A stretch of DNA of 64,000 nucleotides from Hyphomicrobiaceae bacterium UBA7697 (GCA_002482645.1 DLGJ01000009.1:1-64000), one strand, 5' to 3'; positions 53,832 through 63,526 are shown, counted from the stretch's first letter. Notes: generated from the letters alone by a model not told the origin. Made by a program: numbers and translations.

Positions 53832-55148
53832 ATGAATGAGATGTCGATAGGTCAAGTTTCAGCGGATGCGCCCGCACCCCGCGGCGAAATCAAAGATCTC
53901 TACGAGATTGGTGAAATCCCGCCTCTCGGTTACGTGCCGAAGAACATGTATGCGTGGGTCATCCGCAAAGATCGCCATGGCCCGCCGGATGAGGCGATGC
54001 AGGTCGAAGTCGTGCCGACTTGGGAGCTCGATTCCCACGACGTGCTCGTCCTGGTGATGGCCGCGGGCGTCAACTACAACGGCGTTTGGGCTTCGCTCGG
54101 CCAGCCGATGTCGACGCTCGACGTGCACAAGCAGCCCTATCACATCGCCGGTTCGGATGCGTCCGGTATCGTCTGGGCGGTCGGTTCGAAGGTGAAGCGC
54201 TGGAAGGTCGGCGACGAAGTCGTCATCCACTGCAACCAGGACGACGGCGACGACGAGGAATGTAACGGCGGCGACCCGATGTTCTCGCCGTCTCAGCGGA
54301 TTTGGGGCTACGAGACGCCGGACGGCTCGTTCGCGCAGTTCGCGCGCGTTCAGGATCGTCAGTTGCTGCCGCGGCCGAAGCACCTCACCTGGGAGGAGGC
54401 TGCCTGCTACACGCTGACGCTCGCCACCTCCTACCGCATGCTGTTCGGTCACCGTCCGCATACGCTGAAGCCCGGCCACAACGTCTTGGTCTGGGGCGCG
54501 AGCGGCGGACTTGGCTCGATGGCGATCCAGCTTTGCGCCACGGCCGGTGCGAACGCCATCGGCGTCGTGTCCGAGGACGACAAGCGCGACTATGTGATGT
54601 CGCTCGGCGCAAAGGGCGTGCTGAACCGCAAGGACTTCGATTGCTGGGGACCGCTGCCGAAGGTGGGCACGCCTGAATACGATGCCTGGAACAAAGAGGT
54701 CCGCCGTTTCGGTAAGGCGATCTGGGACATCACCGGTAAGGGCGTGAATGTCGACTGCGTGTTCGAGCATCCGGGCGAGGCGACCTTCCCGGTTTCCACC
54801 TTCATCGTGAAGCGCGGCGGAATGGTCGTTTTCTGCGCCGGCACCACCGGCTACAACCTGACCATGGACGCCCGTTATGTGTGGATGCACCAGAAGCGCG
54901 TTCAGGGTTCGCATTTCGCGCATCTTCAGCAGGCCAGCATGGCGAACAAGCTCGTCATCGAGCGCCATGTGGATCCCTGCATGTCCGAGGTGTTCCCTTG
55001 GGAGCAGATCCCCAAGGCGCATATGCGCATGTGGCAGAACGAGCATCGCCCCGGCAACATGTCGGTACTGGTGAGCGCGCCGGTCACCGGCCTTCGCACC
55101 TTCGAGGACGTGATCGAGGCGAGCGAGGAGACGCACGGCAAGGCTTAA
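53832..55148 (+). CDS. ccr: Crotonyl-CoA carboxylase/reductase
   Basis: It carries out reductive carboxylation of crotonyl-CoA to ethylmalonyl-CoA with NADPH and CO2, the hallmark step of the EMC pathway. The 438-residue medium-chain reductase shows YEIGEIPPLGYVPKNMYAW at the N terminus, AGVNYNGVWASLGQPMS and the NADPH loop LVWGASGGLGSMAI. FEHPGEATFPVS fits Ccr rather than a simple quinone reductase. A terminator follows. Confidence 0.97.
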   Translation: MNEMSIGQVSADAPAPRGEIKDLYEIGEIPPLGYVPKNMYAWVIRKDRHGPPDEAMQVEVVPTWELDSHDVLVLVMAAGVNYNGVWASLGQPMSTLDVHKQPYHIAGSDASGIVWAVGSKVKRWKVGDEVVIHCNQDDGDDEECNGGDPMFSPSQRIWGYETPDGSFAQFARVQDRQLLPRPKHLTWEEAACYTLTLATSYRMLFGHRPHTLKPGHNVLVWGASGGLGSMAIQLCATAGANAIGVVSEDDKRDYVMSLGAKGVLNRKDFDCWGPLPKVGTPEYDAWNKEVRRFGKAIWDITGKGVNVDCVFEHPGEATFPVSTFIVKRGGMVVFCAGTTGYNLTMDARYVWMHQKRVQGSHFAHLQQASMANKLVIERHVDPCMSEVFPWEQIPKAHMRMWQNEHRPGNMSVLVSAPVTGLRTFEDVIEASEETHGKA

Positions 55149-55198
55149 GTTTCGAGCCTTTTCCGGCCAACCGGATTCGGCTGCTCAGGCAGCCCAAT

Positions 55199-55234
55199 AC
55201 GCCCTGGACAGTCCCTGTCCGGGGCGTTCGTTTT
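55199..55234 (+). terminator. Terminator after ccr
   Basis: Arms ACGCCCTGGACAG (55199-55211) and CTGTCCGGGGCGT (55215-55227) pair over 13 positions with one mismatch and a 3-base loop, followed by TCGTTTT. It separates ccr from mcd. Confidence 0.75.
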
Positions 55235-55342
55235 CAGAGGTTCAGCGATTGGGGTTTGACTCCCACCGCCGCTCGCGGTTCGTTGTGGCAAATTCGAGAT
55301 CGACATTTTTCGAGGACCCAGACGTTGACCGCCACCGAGACC

Positions 55343-56992
55343 ATGACAGACCGTTTGATCCCGCTCCTGGACGCCGCCGCCGAGGCCGCCGGAAGCCTTT
55401 GCGCCGCCGCCACGGAGGCCGTGAAGGCAATGCTCGCACCGGGCGGCAAGATCGACAACGAGGCGCTCGAACGCGAGGAGCATGTGGCGCACGGCCTTTC
55501 CTGGCTTGCGACCTATGCCGAAGGCATCCGGCAGATGGCGGATTACGCCAAGCGGACCACGGAGGAGGGGCGCTTCGGCGAGCTCGAGTCGCTGCTTACG
55601 CAGATCGTCGTCGGCGAATATCTGGCTCAGCTTTCGGGCGGCGTGGTCATGAGCCAGGGCGAGATCGTCCGGCTGCACGAACTCGGCGTTCCCGAGGGCG
55701 CGAGAGACGCCTTTCTCACGGACAATGTGGTCGCGCTCATTCAGGGCGTGACCCCGGAAATGCGGGCCCGCGCCGCGCAGCTCATCCAGGATGCGCAAGG
55801 CGCGGCCGCGGCCAATTTCGGCGATCCGGGTCTCGAAGAGACTTACGAGGAGATCCGCAACGAAATGCGGCGCTTTTCTCTCGCCGAAGTCGTTCCTTAC
55901 GCGCAGGACTGGCATCTGAAGGACGAGTACATTCCGATCGAGCTCATCACGCATATGGCTGAGCTCGGCGTGTTCTCGCTGACGCTTCCGGAGGAGTATG
56001 GCGGGCTCGGACTCGGCAAGGAGGCCATGTGCGTGGTCTCCGAGGAGCTCTCCCGGGGCTATATCGGCGTCGGCTCGCTCGGCACCCGCTCGGAGATCGC
56101 CGAAGAACTCATCCACAATGGCGGCACGGATGCCCAGAAGGAAGAATGGCTGCCGAAGATCGCGAGCGGCGAGATCCTGCCGACGGCGGTGTTCACCGAG
56201 CCGAACACGGGGTCGGACCTCGCCTCGCTGACCACGCGCGCGGTGAAGGATGGCGACGTCTACAAGATCACGGGCCAGAAGACCTGGATCACCCATGCGG
56301 CGCGCGCGGACCTCATGACCGTGCTGGCGCGGACCGATCCCAACGAGAAGGGCTATCGCGGCCTTTCTATGTTCCTGGCGCCGAAGCCCCGCGGCACCGA
56401 CGACAATCCCTTCCCGGCGCCCGGCATGTCCGGCGGGGAGATCGAGGTGCTTGGCTATCGCGGCATGAAGGAATTCGAAATCTCCTTCGACGGGTTCGAG
56501 GTCCCGGCCGCGAATCTGCTCGGCGGCGTCGAGGGCCAAGGCTTCAAGCAGCTGATGCAGACGTTCGAGGCGGCGCGCATCCAGACGGCGGCGCGGGCCA
56601 TCGGCGTGGCGCAGTCCGCGCTGGATATCGGCCTGCGCTACGGCATGGAGCGAATCCAGTTCGGCAAGCCCATCATCAATTTCCCGCGTGTCTCCGACAA
56701 GCTCGCCATGATGGCGGCGGAGATCCTGCTGGCGCGTCAACTCACCTACTTCTCGGCGCGCAAGAAGGATCACGGCGAGCGCTGCGATCTCGAGGCCGGC
56801 ATGGCCAAGCTGCTGGCCGCGCGCGTGGCCTGGGCGGCGGCCGACAACGCCTTGCAGATCCATGGCGGCAACGGCTTCGCGCTCGAATACACGATCAGCC
56901 GGGTGCTGTGCGACGCACGCATTCTGTCGATCTTCGAAGGCGCGGCCGAAATCCAGGCCCATGTCATCGCCCGGCGCCTGCTCGAGCAATGA
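55343..56992 (+). CDS. mcd: Methylsuccinyl-CoA dehydrogenase
   Basis: This FAD enzyme oxidises methylsuccinyl-CoA to mesaconyl-CoA in the EMC pathway. The protein is 549 residues, longer than ordinary acyl-CoA dehydrogenases because of an N-terminal helical extension of about 150 residues (SLCAAATEAVKAML, HGLSWLATYAEGIRQM). That extension is a Mcd trait. The ACAD core has FTEPNTGSDLASL, ITGQKTWITHA and GIQFGKPI-type (RIQFGKPIINF) segments. TTG 55325, 8 bases after GAGGA, may be the real start and would add six residues. Confidence 0.93.
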   Translation: MTDRLIPLLDAAAEAAGSLCAAATEAVKAMLAPGGKIDNEALEREEHVAHGLSWLATYAEGIRQMADYAKRTTEEGRFGELESLLTQIVVGEYLAQLSGGVVMSQGEIVRLHELGVPEGARDAFLTDNVVALIQGVTPEMRARAAQLIQDAQGAAAANFGDPGLEETYEEIRNEMRRFSLAEVVPYAQDWHLKDEYIPIELITHMAELGVFSLTLPEEYGGLGLGKEAMCVVSEELSRGYIGVGSLGTRSEIAEELIHNGGTDAQKEEWLPKIASGEILPTAVFTEPNTGSDLASLTTRAVKDGDVYKITGQKTWITHAARADLMTVLARTDPNEKGYRGLSMFLAPKPRGTDDNPFPAPGMSGGEIEVLGYRGMKEFEISFDGFEVPAANLLGGVEGQGFKQLMQTFEAARIQTAARAIGVAQSALDIGLRYGMERIQFGKPIINFPRVSDKLAMMAAEILLARQLTYFSARKKDHGERCDLEAGMAKLLAARVAWAAADNALQIHGGNGFALEYTISRVLCDARILSIFEGAAEIQAHVIARRLLEQ

Positions 56993-57504
56993 GTGCGGCG
57001 CCTGAGCCCATCGCGTCCAAGCGTTCGCTGATTGGGCTTGGCGTTGCGCTCGCCGCGTGCTTCGCGGCCTCGCTCCTCGGCGGCGCGTTCACCACGCCCA
57101 ATCTCGACTGGTACGCCGCGCTTCAGAAGCCGGGCTTCACGCCGCCCAACAGCGTTTTCCCCATCGTGTGGACGGTCCTGTACGCGACGATGGCGGTCTC
57201 CGCCTGGCTCGTCTGGCGGAAGCCTGCGGACGAGGGCGACAAGAGGGTCGCGTTGACCTGGTTCGCCATTCAGCTCGTTCTCAACGTGCTGTGGTCGTTC
57301 GCCTTCTTCCAGATGCACAGCCCGATCGCGGGGCTCGCGGTGATCCTGTGGCTCCTGGTGTCCATCGTCATCACCATCGTGTTCTTCGACCGGATCAGCC
57401 GCGCGGCGGCGCTGTTGCTCCTGCCCTATCTTCTCTGGGTGGGTTTCGCGACGGGCCTCAACTTCGCCGTCTGGGCCTTGAACGCTGGCGCGCCGGTCCC
57501 CTAG
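56989..57504 (+). CDS. tspO: TspO/MBR family protein
   Basis: This five-helix outer-membrane or envelope tryptophan-rich sensory protein has 171 residues and the pattern WYAALQKPGFTPPNSVFPIVW near residue 40 and WSFAFFQMHSP. Relatives bind porphyrins and act as oxygen or redox sensors. It starts inside the mcd stop (ATGA overlap), so it is coupled to mcd translation. Confidence 0.9.
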   Translation: MSAAPEPIASKRSLIGLGVALAACFAASLLGGAFTTPNLDWYAALQKPGFTPPNSVFPIVWTVLYATMAVSAWLVWRKPADEGDKRVALTWFAIQLVLNVLWSFAFFQMHSPIAGLAVILWLLVSIVITIVFFDRISRAAALLLLPYLLWVGFATGLNFAVWALNAGAPVP

Positions 57505-57525
57505 GCGTCAATCGAAGGAGACGGA

Positions 57526-58353
57526 ATGACCGAACGTTCGGTTCTCATCACGGGCTGTTCCTCCGGAATCGGTCTTGCCTCCGCCGAGACGATGAAAGCG
57601 CGCGGCTGGCGCGTGTTCGCGACGGCGCGCGCGCCCGAGGATCTGGCACGCCTTAAGAACGACGTTGGCGTGGAGAGCGTCTATCTCGACTATACCGAGC
57701 CGGATTCGATCGCGGCGGCGGCGGACACGGTCTTGGGCGCGACCGGCGGGGCGCTCACCGCGCTGTTCAACAACGGCGCCTACGGACAGGCGGGCGCGGT
57801 CGAGGACCTCCCCACCGAGGCGTTGCGAGTCCAGTTCGAGACCAACGTGTTCGGCTGGCACGATCTGACGCGCCGGGTGATCCCATCCATGCGGGCCCAA
57901 GGTCACGGCCGGATCGTCCAATGTTCCTCGATCCTCGGCATGGTCGCGGCGCCCTACCGGGGCGCCTATTGCGCATCGAAATTCGCCATCGAGGCGCTTG
58001 CGGACACGCTCCGGATGGAACTCAAGGATACGAACATCCATGTCACCCTGATCGAGCCGGGCCCGATCCGCACACGGTTCATCGAGACGGCGATCAAGCA
58101 CTACAAGCGGAATATCGACATGGAGAACTCGCCCCATGTCGAGATTTACCGGGAGCGGCTCGCCAAGATGGAAGACGGCGGGCAGATGGCGTTCAAGCTT
58201 GAGCCCGAAGCCGTCTGTAGGAAGCTGGTTCATGCGCTCGAGGCGAAGCGCCCGAAGACCCGGTACTTCGTGACCTTCCCGACCTATGCGGGGGCCTATT
58301 TGCGGCGCATACTGCCCACACGCGCGCTCGATTTCGTCGCCGCGAAGAACTAG
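57526..58353 (+). CDS. SDR family oxidoreductase
   Basis: The 275-residue short-chain dehydrogenase has the cofactor loop TGCSSGIG near the N terminus, NNGAYGQAG, and the catalytic Ser-Tyr-Lys in VQCSSILG and YCASKFA. The substrate cannot be told from sequence. ATG follows GAAGGAGA. It lies 21 bases after tspO. Confidence 0.88.
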   Translation: MTERSVLITGCSSGIGLASAETMKARGWRVFATARAPEDLARLKNDVGVESVYLDYTEPDSIAAAADTVLGATGGALTALFNNGAYGQAGAVEDLPTEALRVQFETNVFGWHDLTRRVIPSMRAQGHGRIVQCSSILGMVAAPYRGAYCASKFAIEALADTLRMELKDTNIHVTLIEPGPIRTRFIETAIKHYKRNIDMENSPHVEIYRERLAKMEDGGQMAFKLEPEAVCRKLVHALEAKRPKTRYFVTFPTYAGAYLRRILPTRALDFVAAKN

Positions 58354-58425
58354 AGTTCCGCGCCTGGCGCCGATGCCGGCGCCAAAATGCCGCCCCCTTG
58401 CGCGCGGGTGTCCCTGGAGGATCGC

Positions 58426-58623
58426 TTGGAATACGTGCTTCGCTGGATCTTGCCGTTCGCGGTTGCGCTCGTCATTGCCGTCCTGGCTTTCGGCTTGATC
58501 AACATGATGCGGGGCGGCAATCCCAATCTCAGTCAAAAATTGATGCGCGCACGCGTTCTGTTGCAGCTTGTCGCTCTTCTCATCGCGATGGCGATCGCCT
58601 ATCTCGCGGGCACGCGGCCCTGA
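58426..58623 (+). CDS. Twin-transmembrane (HIG1-like) protein
   Basis: The 65-residue product has two hydrophobic segments (VLRWILPFAVALVIAVLAF and LLQLVALLIAMAIAYLAG) joined by a short loop NMMRGGNPNLSQKLMRAR. TTG 58426 was chosen as start because GGAGG ends 5 bases upstream and 65 residues is the normal family length. An upstream ATG at 58387 is less likely. It precedes the PduO adenosyltransferase gene in many alphaproteobacteria. Confidence 0.75.
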   Translation: MEYVLRWILPFAVALVIAVLAFGLINMMRGGNPNLSQKLMRARVLLQLVALLIAMAIAYLAGTRP

Positions 58624-58712
58624 AATGTGAGGTTGACCCGCTCTGGCGTGGGGCTACGTTGGTTTCACGTTAGGCGGGCTTGCGTTCCGCGGCCCCGATA
58701 TTCAAGGCACCA

Positions 58713-59291
58713 ATGGTCAAGCTCAACAAGATCTATACCCGCACCGGCGACGACGGTACGACGGCGCTCGGCACGGGCAGCCGTGTCGCGAAATACGATT
58801 TGCGGGTGGAAGCCTATGGCACGGTCGACGAGACCAATGCGGCGATCGGTCTGGCGCGCGTCCATAGCGGGGCTTCCGCTCCGGCGCTCGACGCCATGCT
58901 GGGCCGGATTCAGAACGATCTGTTCGACCTCGGTGCGGATCTCTGCTTTCCCGACGAGTCGAAAAAAGGCCAGGCGTCGCTTCGCGTCAGCGATGCGCAG
59001 ATCGCGCGCCTCGAGGCGGAGATCGACGAGATGAACGGCGCCCTCGATCCGCTCCGGTCGTTCGTCTTGCCCGGCGGGACGCCAACGTCCGCCTATTTGC
59101 ATTTGGCGCGCACCGTGTGCCGCCGCGCCGAGCGTTTGATCGTCGCCCTTGCGTCGCGTCCGGACGAGCCGGTCAGCGCGCAGGCCGTGAGTTACATCAA
59201 CAGGCTGTCGGATTTTCTGTTCGTCGCGGCGCGCTACGCCAATGGCAAGGGCGCCTCCGACGTGTTGTGGGTGCCCGGTCAGAACGGCTGA
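58713..59291 (+). CDS. PduO-type cob(I)alamin adenosyltransferase
   Basis: It transfers adenosyl from ATP to cob(I)alamin, making the cofactor of Ecm. The 192-residue protein starts MVKLNKIYTRTGDDGTTAL, the ATP-binding signature of the family, and ends with RLSDFLFVAARY. It is the likely supplier of AdoCbl for ethylmalonyl-CoA mutase, whose gene is 5 kb upstream. Confidence 0.94.
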   Translation: MVKLNKIYTRTGDDGTTALGTGSRVAKYDLRVEAYGTVDETNAAIGLARVHSGASAPALDAMLGRIQNDLFDLGADLCFPDESKKGQASLRVSDAQIARLEAEIDEMNGALDPLRSFVLPGGTPTSAYLHLARTVCRRAERLIVALASRPDEPVSAQAVSYINRLSDFLFVAARYANGKGASDVLWVPGQNG

Positions 59292-59306
59292 GGCCAGGGT
59301 GCGCGC

Positions 59307-60020
59307 GTGTTCGTCCCCCTTCACGACACCAACCCGCTGAAGAAGATCCGCTTCCCCTATGTGACGGTTGGACTCATCGTCTTCAACGTCGCGGTCTATG
59401 TGGTTCTACAGACCGGCTGGATCATCCCGCTGGACGACGAGGACCTTACGGCGTTCGCCGTGGTGCCAGCCCAGTTTCTCGCCAATGCCGGCGGCGACAC
59501 CGCGTTTCTCGCCACCGGTGCGGTTCTGGTGCCCGAACGGCTCACCCTCGTCACCTACATGTTTCTGCACGGAGGCTGGATTCACCTGATCGGGAACATG
59601 CTGTTCTTGTGGGTGTTCGGCGACAATATCGAGGACGCGATGGGGCATGTGCGTTTCGTCATGTTCTACCTGATGTGCGGCATCTTCGCCGCGCTCTCGC
59701 ACACCTTCATGCTGCCCAAGTCGGATCTGCCGTTGATCGGCGCCTCGGGCGCGGTGGCGGGGATCATTTCCGCCTATCTGATCCTGCATCCAAAGGTGAA
59801 GGTCTGGGTTTTGGCCCTTTGGAGGATTCCCATCCGCATCACCGCGGCCTGGGCGCTCGGCATTTGGATCCTGGCGCAAGTCGGTAATCTGTTTCTGGCC
59901 AGCGAGGAGGCCGTTGCGTGGTGGGCGCATCTCGGCGGACTGCTCTCCGGGGCGATCCTGGTCCTGTTCATGCGGCGGCGCGGCGTCGTTCTTTTCGACC
60001 GGACGAGGGGGGGCGCCTAA
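59307..60020 (+). CDS. Rhomboid family intramembrane serine protease
   Basis: The 237-residue protein has six to seven transmembrane helices, with the catalytic Ser in IGASGAVAGI and the His in WAHLGGLLSG. The conserved HLIGNMLFLWVFGDNIED sequence marks helix 2. The GTG start at 59307 follows AGGCCAGGG. The substrate is unknown. Confidence 0.92.
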   Translation: MFVPLHDTNPLKKIRFPYVTVGLIVFNVAVYVVLQTGWIIPLDDEDLTAFAVVPAQFLANAGGDTAFLATGAVLVPERLTLVTYMFLHGGWIHLIGNMLFLWVFGDNIEDAMGHVRFVMFYLMCGIFAALSHTFMLPKSDLPLIGASGAVAGIISAYLILHPKVKVWVLALWRIPIRITAAWALGIWILAQVGNLFLASEEAVAWWAHLGGLLSGAILVLFMRRRGVVLFDRTRGGA

Positions 60021-60158
60021 CGCCGGCACCCGCCAATTCGCGGGCTCCAGCCACCATTGACTTGAGACATTTCGGGCTTTACGTTCGCCGCCATTTCGCA
60101 TGTGCGAGATATTGACGTCGGGGCAAGTCAAACCCTTTTCGGGACCAAAAAGAATCCT

Positions 60159-60908
60159 ATGAAAATCTTAGTACCCATCAAACGCGTTATCGATTCCAAC
60201 GTGAAGGTCCGGGTCAAGTCCGACGGTAGCGGCGTCGACCTGGCCAACGTGAAAATGTCGATGAATCCTTTTTGCGAGATCGCGGTGGAAGAAGCCGTTC
60301 GCATCAAGGAGCGCGGCGAGGCCAGCGAAGTCGTGGCCGTTTCGATCGGCAGCGCGAAGGCGCAGGACACGCTCCGCACGGCACTGGCGATGGGCGCGGA
60401 CCGGGCCATTCTGGTCAAGACCGACGACACGGTGGAGCCGCTCGGCGTCGCCAAGGTTCTGAAGGCCGTCGTCGAGAACGAGAAACCCGACCTGGTCATT
60501 CTCGGCAAGCAGGCCATCGACGACGATTGCAATCAGACGGGACAGATGCTCGCCGGGCTTCTGGGCGTGCCACAGGGCACCTTCGCCTCGAAGGTCGAGC
60601 TCGACGGCGATACGGTGAAGGTGACGCGCGAGGTCGACGGCGGCCTCGAGACCGTCGCGCTCACGAAGCCGGCCGTCATCACCACGGATTTGCGTCTCAA
60701 CGAGCCGCGCTATGCCTCTCTGCCGAACATCATGAAGGCGAAGAAAAAGCCGGTCGACGAGACGACACCGGGCGATTTGGGGGTCGATATCGCGCCGCGC
60801 CTGAAAGTGCTGGCGGTCGCGGAGCCCAAGGCGCGCGAAGCCGGCATCAAGGTCGACGACGTGACGGCGCTTGTCGATAAACTCAAGAACGAAGCGGGGG
60901 TTCTCTAA
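60159..60908 (+). CDS. etfB: Electron transfer flavoprotein beta subunit
   Basis: Together with EtfA it carries electrons from acyl-CoA dehydrogenases, here plausibly Mcd, to the ubiquinone pool. The 249-residue protein starts MKILVPIKRVIDSNVKVRV and has the AMP-binding AIDDDCNQTGQ and the recognition-loop region PNIMKAKKKP. The etfA ATG overlaps its stop by one base (TAATG). Confidence 0.96.
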   Translation: MKILVPIKRVIDSNVKVRVKSDGSGVDLANVKMSMNPFCEIAVEEAVRIKERGEASEVVAVSIGSAKAQDTLRTALAMGADRAILVKTDDTVEPLGVAKVLKAVVENEKPDLVILGKQAIDDDCNQTGQMLAGLLGVPQGTFASKVELDGDTVKVTREVDGGLETVALTKPAVITTDLRLNEPRYASLPNIMKAKKKPVDETTPGDLGVDIAPRLKVLAVAEPKAREAGIKVDDVTALVDKLKNEAGVL

Positions 60909-61858
60909 TGGCCGTCCTGCTGCTCGCGGAGCACGACAACAAGACACTCGCCCCGGCCACGGCCAAGGCGCTGACCGCCGCGCGGGCCTTTGGGGGCAAT
61001 GTCGATATTTTGGTCGCCGGCGAAGGCTGCCGGGCGGCCGCAGACGAGGCCGCCAAGCTCGAGGGCGTCGGCAAGGTCTTGCTGGCCGATGCGCCGCAAC
61101 TGGCTCACCGCCTCGCCGAGGACACCACGGCGACCATCCTGCCGTTGATGGCGAATTACACCGTGCTGCTGGCCCCGGCCACCACCATGGGCAAGAACGT
61201 ATTGCCGCGCGTGGCGGCGCTGCTCGATGTGGGGCAGATTTCGGACGTTGTCGAAGTGAAGTCGCCCGACACGTTCGTGCGGCCGATCTACGCGGGCAAT
61301 GCGCTGGAAACCGTGCAGACGTCCGACAAGATCGTTGTCGCAACCGTGCGGACCACGGCGTTTGCCGCGACGGGCGAGGGCGGCTCGGCGGCTATCGAGT
61401 CCGTGACGCCGGCGGACGAGGTGGCTTCGTCCAGCTTTGTCGGGGCCGACATCACCGAGAGCGAACGTCCCGAATTGACCGCGGCGCGCGTGGTCATTTC
61501 CGGCGGACGCGGCATGGCGTCGGGAGAGAATTTCGAGAAACTGATCGCCCCGATCGCGGACCGGCTGGGTGCCGCCATTGGCGCGTCGCGCGCGGCCGTT
61601 GATTCGGGCTACATGCCCAACGACTATCAGGTCGGCCAAACCGGCAAGGTCGTCGCGCCGGAGCTCTATGTAGCCGTCGGCATTTCAGGTGCCATTCAGC
61701 ATCTCGCGGGCATGAAGGACTCCAAGGTGATCGTTGCGATCAACAAGGATGCCGAAGCCCCGATTTTCCAGGTCGCGGACTACGGTCTCGTCGGCGACCT
61801 GTTCGAGGTCCTGCCGGAGCTCAACGAAGAATTGAAGAAGGCGGGATACGGAGACTAA
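60908..61858 (+). CDS. etfA: Electron transfer flavoprotein alpha subunit
   Basis: This FAD-binding subunit has 316 residues. The C-terminal FAD domain has ISGGRGMASGENFEKL, GASRAAVDSGYMPNDYQVGQTGKVV and GISGAIQHLAGMKDSK, all family hallmarks. It is coupled to etfB. A GC-rich hairpin follows before the hydroxyacyl-CoA dehydrogenase gene. Confidence 0.96.
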   Translation: MAVLLLAEHDNKTLAPATAKALTAARAFGGNVDILVAGEGCRAAADEAAKLEGVGKVLLADAPQLAHRLAEDTTATILPLMANYTVLLAPATTMGKNVLPRVAALLDVGQISDVVEVKSPDTFVRPIYAGNALETVQTSDKIVVATVRTTAFAATGEGGSAAIESVTPADEVASSSFVGADITESERPELTAARVVISGGRGMASGENFEKLIAPIADRLGAAIGASRAAVDSGYMPNDYQVGQTGKVVAPELYVAVGISGAIQHLAGMKDSKVIVAINKDAEAPIFQVADYGLVGDLFEVLPELNEELKKAGYGD

Positions 61859-61943
61859 GCGCGCGCCGAGAGCGCGCGTCGTGCAGGGTAAAGAACGATG
61901 CTCGGATCGTCTCAAAGGTCCGGCTTCGAAGCAGGAGCGGACA

Positions 61944-62822
61944 GTGGAGCCTATTCGCAAAGTGGGCGTTGTTGGCGCGGGCCAAATGGGAAGCGGTATC
62001 GCGCATGTGGTCGCGTTGAGCGGCTGCGACGTAGCGATCAACGATCTCTCCAAGGATCGGTACGACGGGGCGATCGAGTCCGTCACCAAGAACCTGGAAC
62101 GCCAGGTTTCGAAGGGAAAAATCAGCGAAGACGAGAAGAACGCCGCGCTTGGAAGAATTTCGTTCGCCGAGACCTTCGAAGGGTTTTCGGAGGCGGACCT
62201 CGTGATCGAAGCCGCGACCGAGGACGAAACGGTCAAACGCAAGATTTTCGTGTCGCTATGTCCGTTCCTGAAGCCCGATGCGATTTTGGCGACGAACACC
62301 TCGTCGATCTCCATTACGCGCCTCGCGGCCACGACGGACCGGCCCGAACGCTTCATCGGCATGCATTTCATGAATCCTGTTCCGATCATGGAACTGGTCG
62401 AAATGATCCGTGGCATCGCAACGGACGACGTGACTTTCGCGCGCGCGAAGGACCTCATAGGGTCGCTCGGCAAGACCATGGCGGTGTCGGAGGATTTTCC
62501 GGCTTTCATGGTCAACCGCATTCTGCTGCCGATGATCAACGAAGCGGTGTATACGCTCTATGAAGGCGTCGGCTCCGTCGATGCGATCGACACGGCCATG
62601 CGGCTCGGCGCGAACCATCCGATGGGCCCGCTTCAGCTCGCCGATTTCATCGGCCTCGATACGTGCTTGTCGATCATGCAGGTTCTTTATGAAGGGCTGG
62701 CGGATTCCAAATACCGGCCATGTCCGCTGCTCGTGAAATATGTCGAGGCCGGTTGGCTGGGCCGGAAAACTCAGCGCGGCTTCTACGATTACCGGGGCGA
62801 CGAACCGATGCCGACGCGTTAG
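61944..62822 (+). CDS. hbd: 3-hydroxybutyryl-CoA dehydrogenase
   Basis: The 292-residue enzyme oxidises 3-hydroxyacyl-CoA with NAD(P). It has the Rossmann loop VGVVGAGQMGSGIAHV and FIGMHFMNPVP with the catalytic His, plus the C-terminal helical domain (ANHPMGPLQLADFIGLD). GTG 61944 was chosen as start because AGGAG lies 6 bases upstream and this gives the family length. It could serve PHB or acetyl-CoA assimilation with the EMC genes. Confidence 0.93.
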   Translation: MEPIRKVGVVGAGQMGSGIAHVVALSGCDVAINDLSKDRYDGAIESVTKNLERQVSKGKISEDEKNAALGRISFAETFEGFSEADLVIEAATEDETVKRKIFVSLCPFLKPDAILATNTSSISITRLAATTDRPERFIGMHFMNPVPIMELVEMIRGIATDDVTFARAKDLIGSLGKTMAVSEDFPAFMVNRILLPMINEAVYTLYEGVGSVDAIDTAMRLGANHPMGPLQLADFIGLDTCLSIMQVLYEGLADSKYRPCPLLVKYVEAGWLGRKTQRGFYDYRGDEPMPTR

Positions 62823-62896
62823 GCGCAGGACAGCATCGAGACTGCAACGCGCAGCGGCGCTTGGCTGAACTGCAACTCCTTGGGAGGAGAGACGCG

Positions 62897-63517
62897 ATGA
62901 GGGTTTCCTCTCGCTTGGCCGCCATTTTGGCCGCGACGGGCTTTCTCTTCATGAGTCAGGCCGCGTCCGCTGCCTGCGATCCCGAGAATGCTCTGTATGA
63001 AGACGATTTCGAGTTTCTCGACGTCTCCTGGGGCGATGCCGACGATCACATCCTCGTGGAGGACGGCCGGCTCCTTATCAAAGGCTCCGGCGGCGTGGTC
63101 AATCTCGAGACCAAGGCGAAGACCGCCGATATCTGTGTCGATTTGAGCATCGAGGAGGCGGCGAAGGCCTCCGGCAGCCCCGCCGGTCTCGTGTTCTGGT
63201 GGGAAGACTGGAAGAACTATTATTCGGTCTTCGTTTGGGCCGACGGCTGGGTGGAAGTCCGCCGGATGGCCGATGGAACGTCCAAGACGCTGTTCACCCA
63301 AGACGTCGACGCGCTCAAAACGGGCGCTGGCGCCGTGAACGCCATCGCGCTCAAGCTGGAGCCGAAGGACGCGACCTTGTTCGTCAACGGAACGGAAGTC
63401 CGGCGCTTCAAGGCCAAGCAACCGAAAGAGGGCGGTGCGGCCGGCCTTTACGGAATTTCGCCGGACGATGCGCCCGCGACCTTCGCCTTCGACAATTTCG
63501 TCGTCAACGAGCGCTAG
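62897..63517 (+). CDS. Secreted LamG/DUF1080-like protein
   Basis: The 206-residue precursor has a signal peptide ending ASAACDPE and a beta-jelly-roll domain with LYEDDFEFLDVSWG, VFWWEDWKNYYSVFVWADG and FAFDNFVVNE, as in LamG and 3-keto-disaccharide hydrolase (DUF1080) folds. GGGAGGAGA is a strong ribosome site. No active site is evident; it may bind carbohydrate. Confidence 0.72.
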   Translation: MRVSSRLAAILAATGFLFMSQAASAACDPENALYEDDFEFLDVSWGDADDHILVEDGRLLIKGSGGVVNLETKAKTADICVDLSIEEAAKASGSPAGLVFWWEDWKNYYSVFVWADGWVEVRRMADGTSKTLFTQDVDALKTGAGAVNAIALKLEPKDATLFVNGTEVRRFKAKQPKEGGAAGLYGISPDDAPATFAFDNFVVNER

Positions 63518-63526
63518 GCGGCGCCT

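Noticed and set aside
61859..61878. GC hairpin after etfA as terminator
   Set aside because: A 7-bp GC stem with a 5-base loop exists but no T tract follows; hbd is probably read through.
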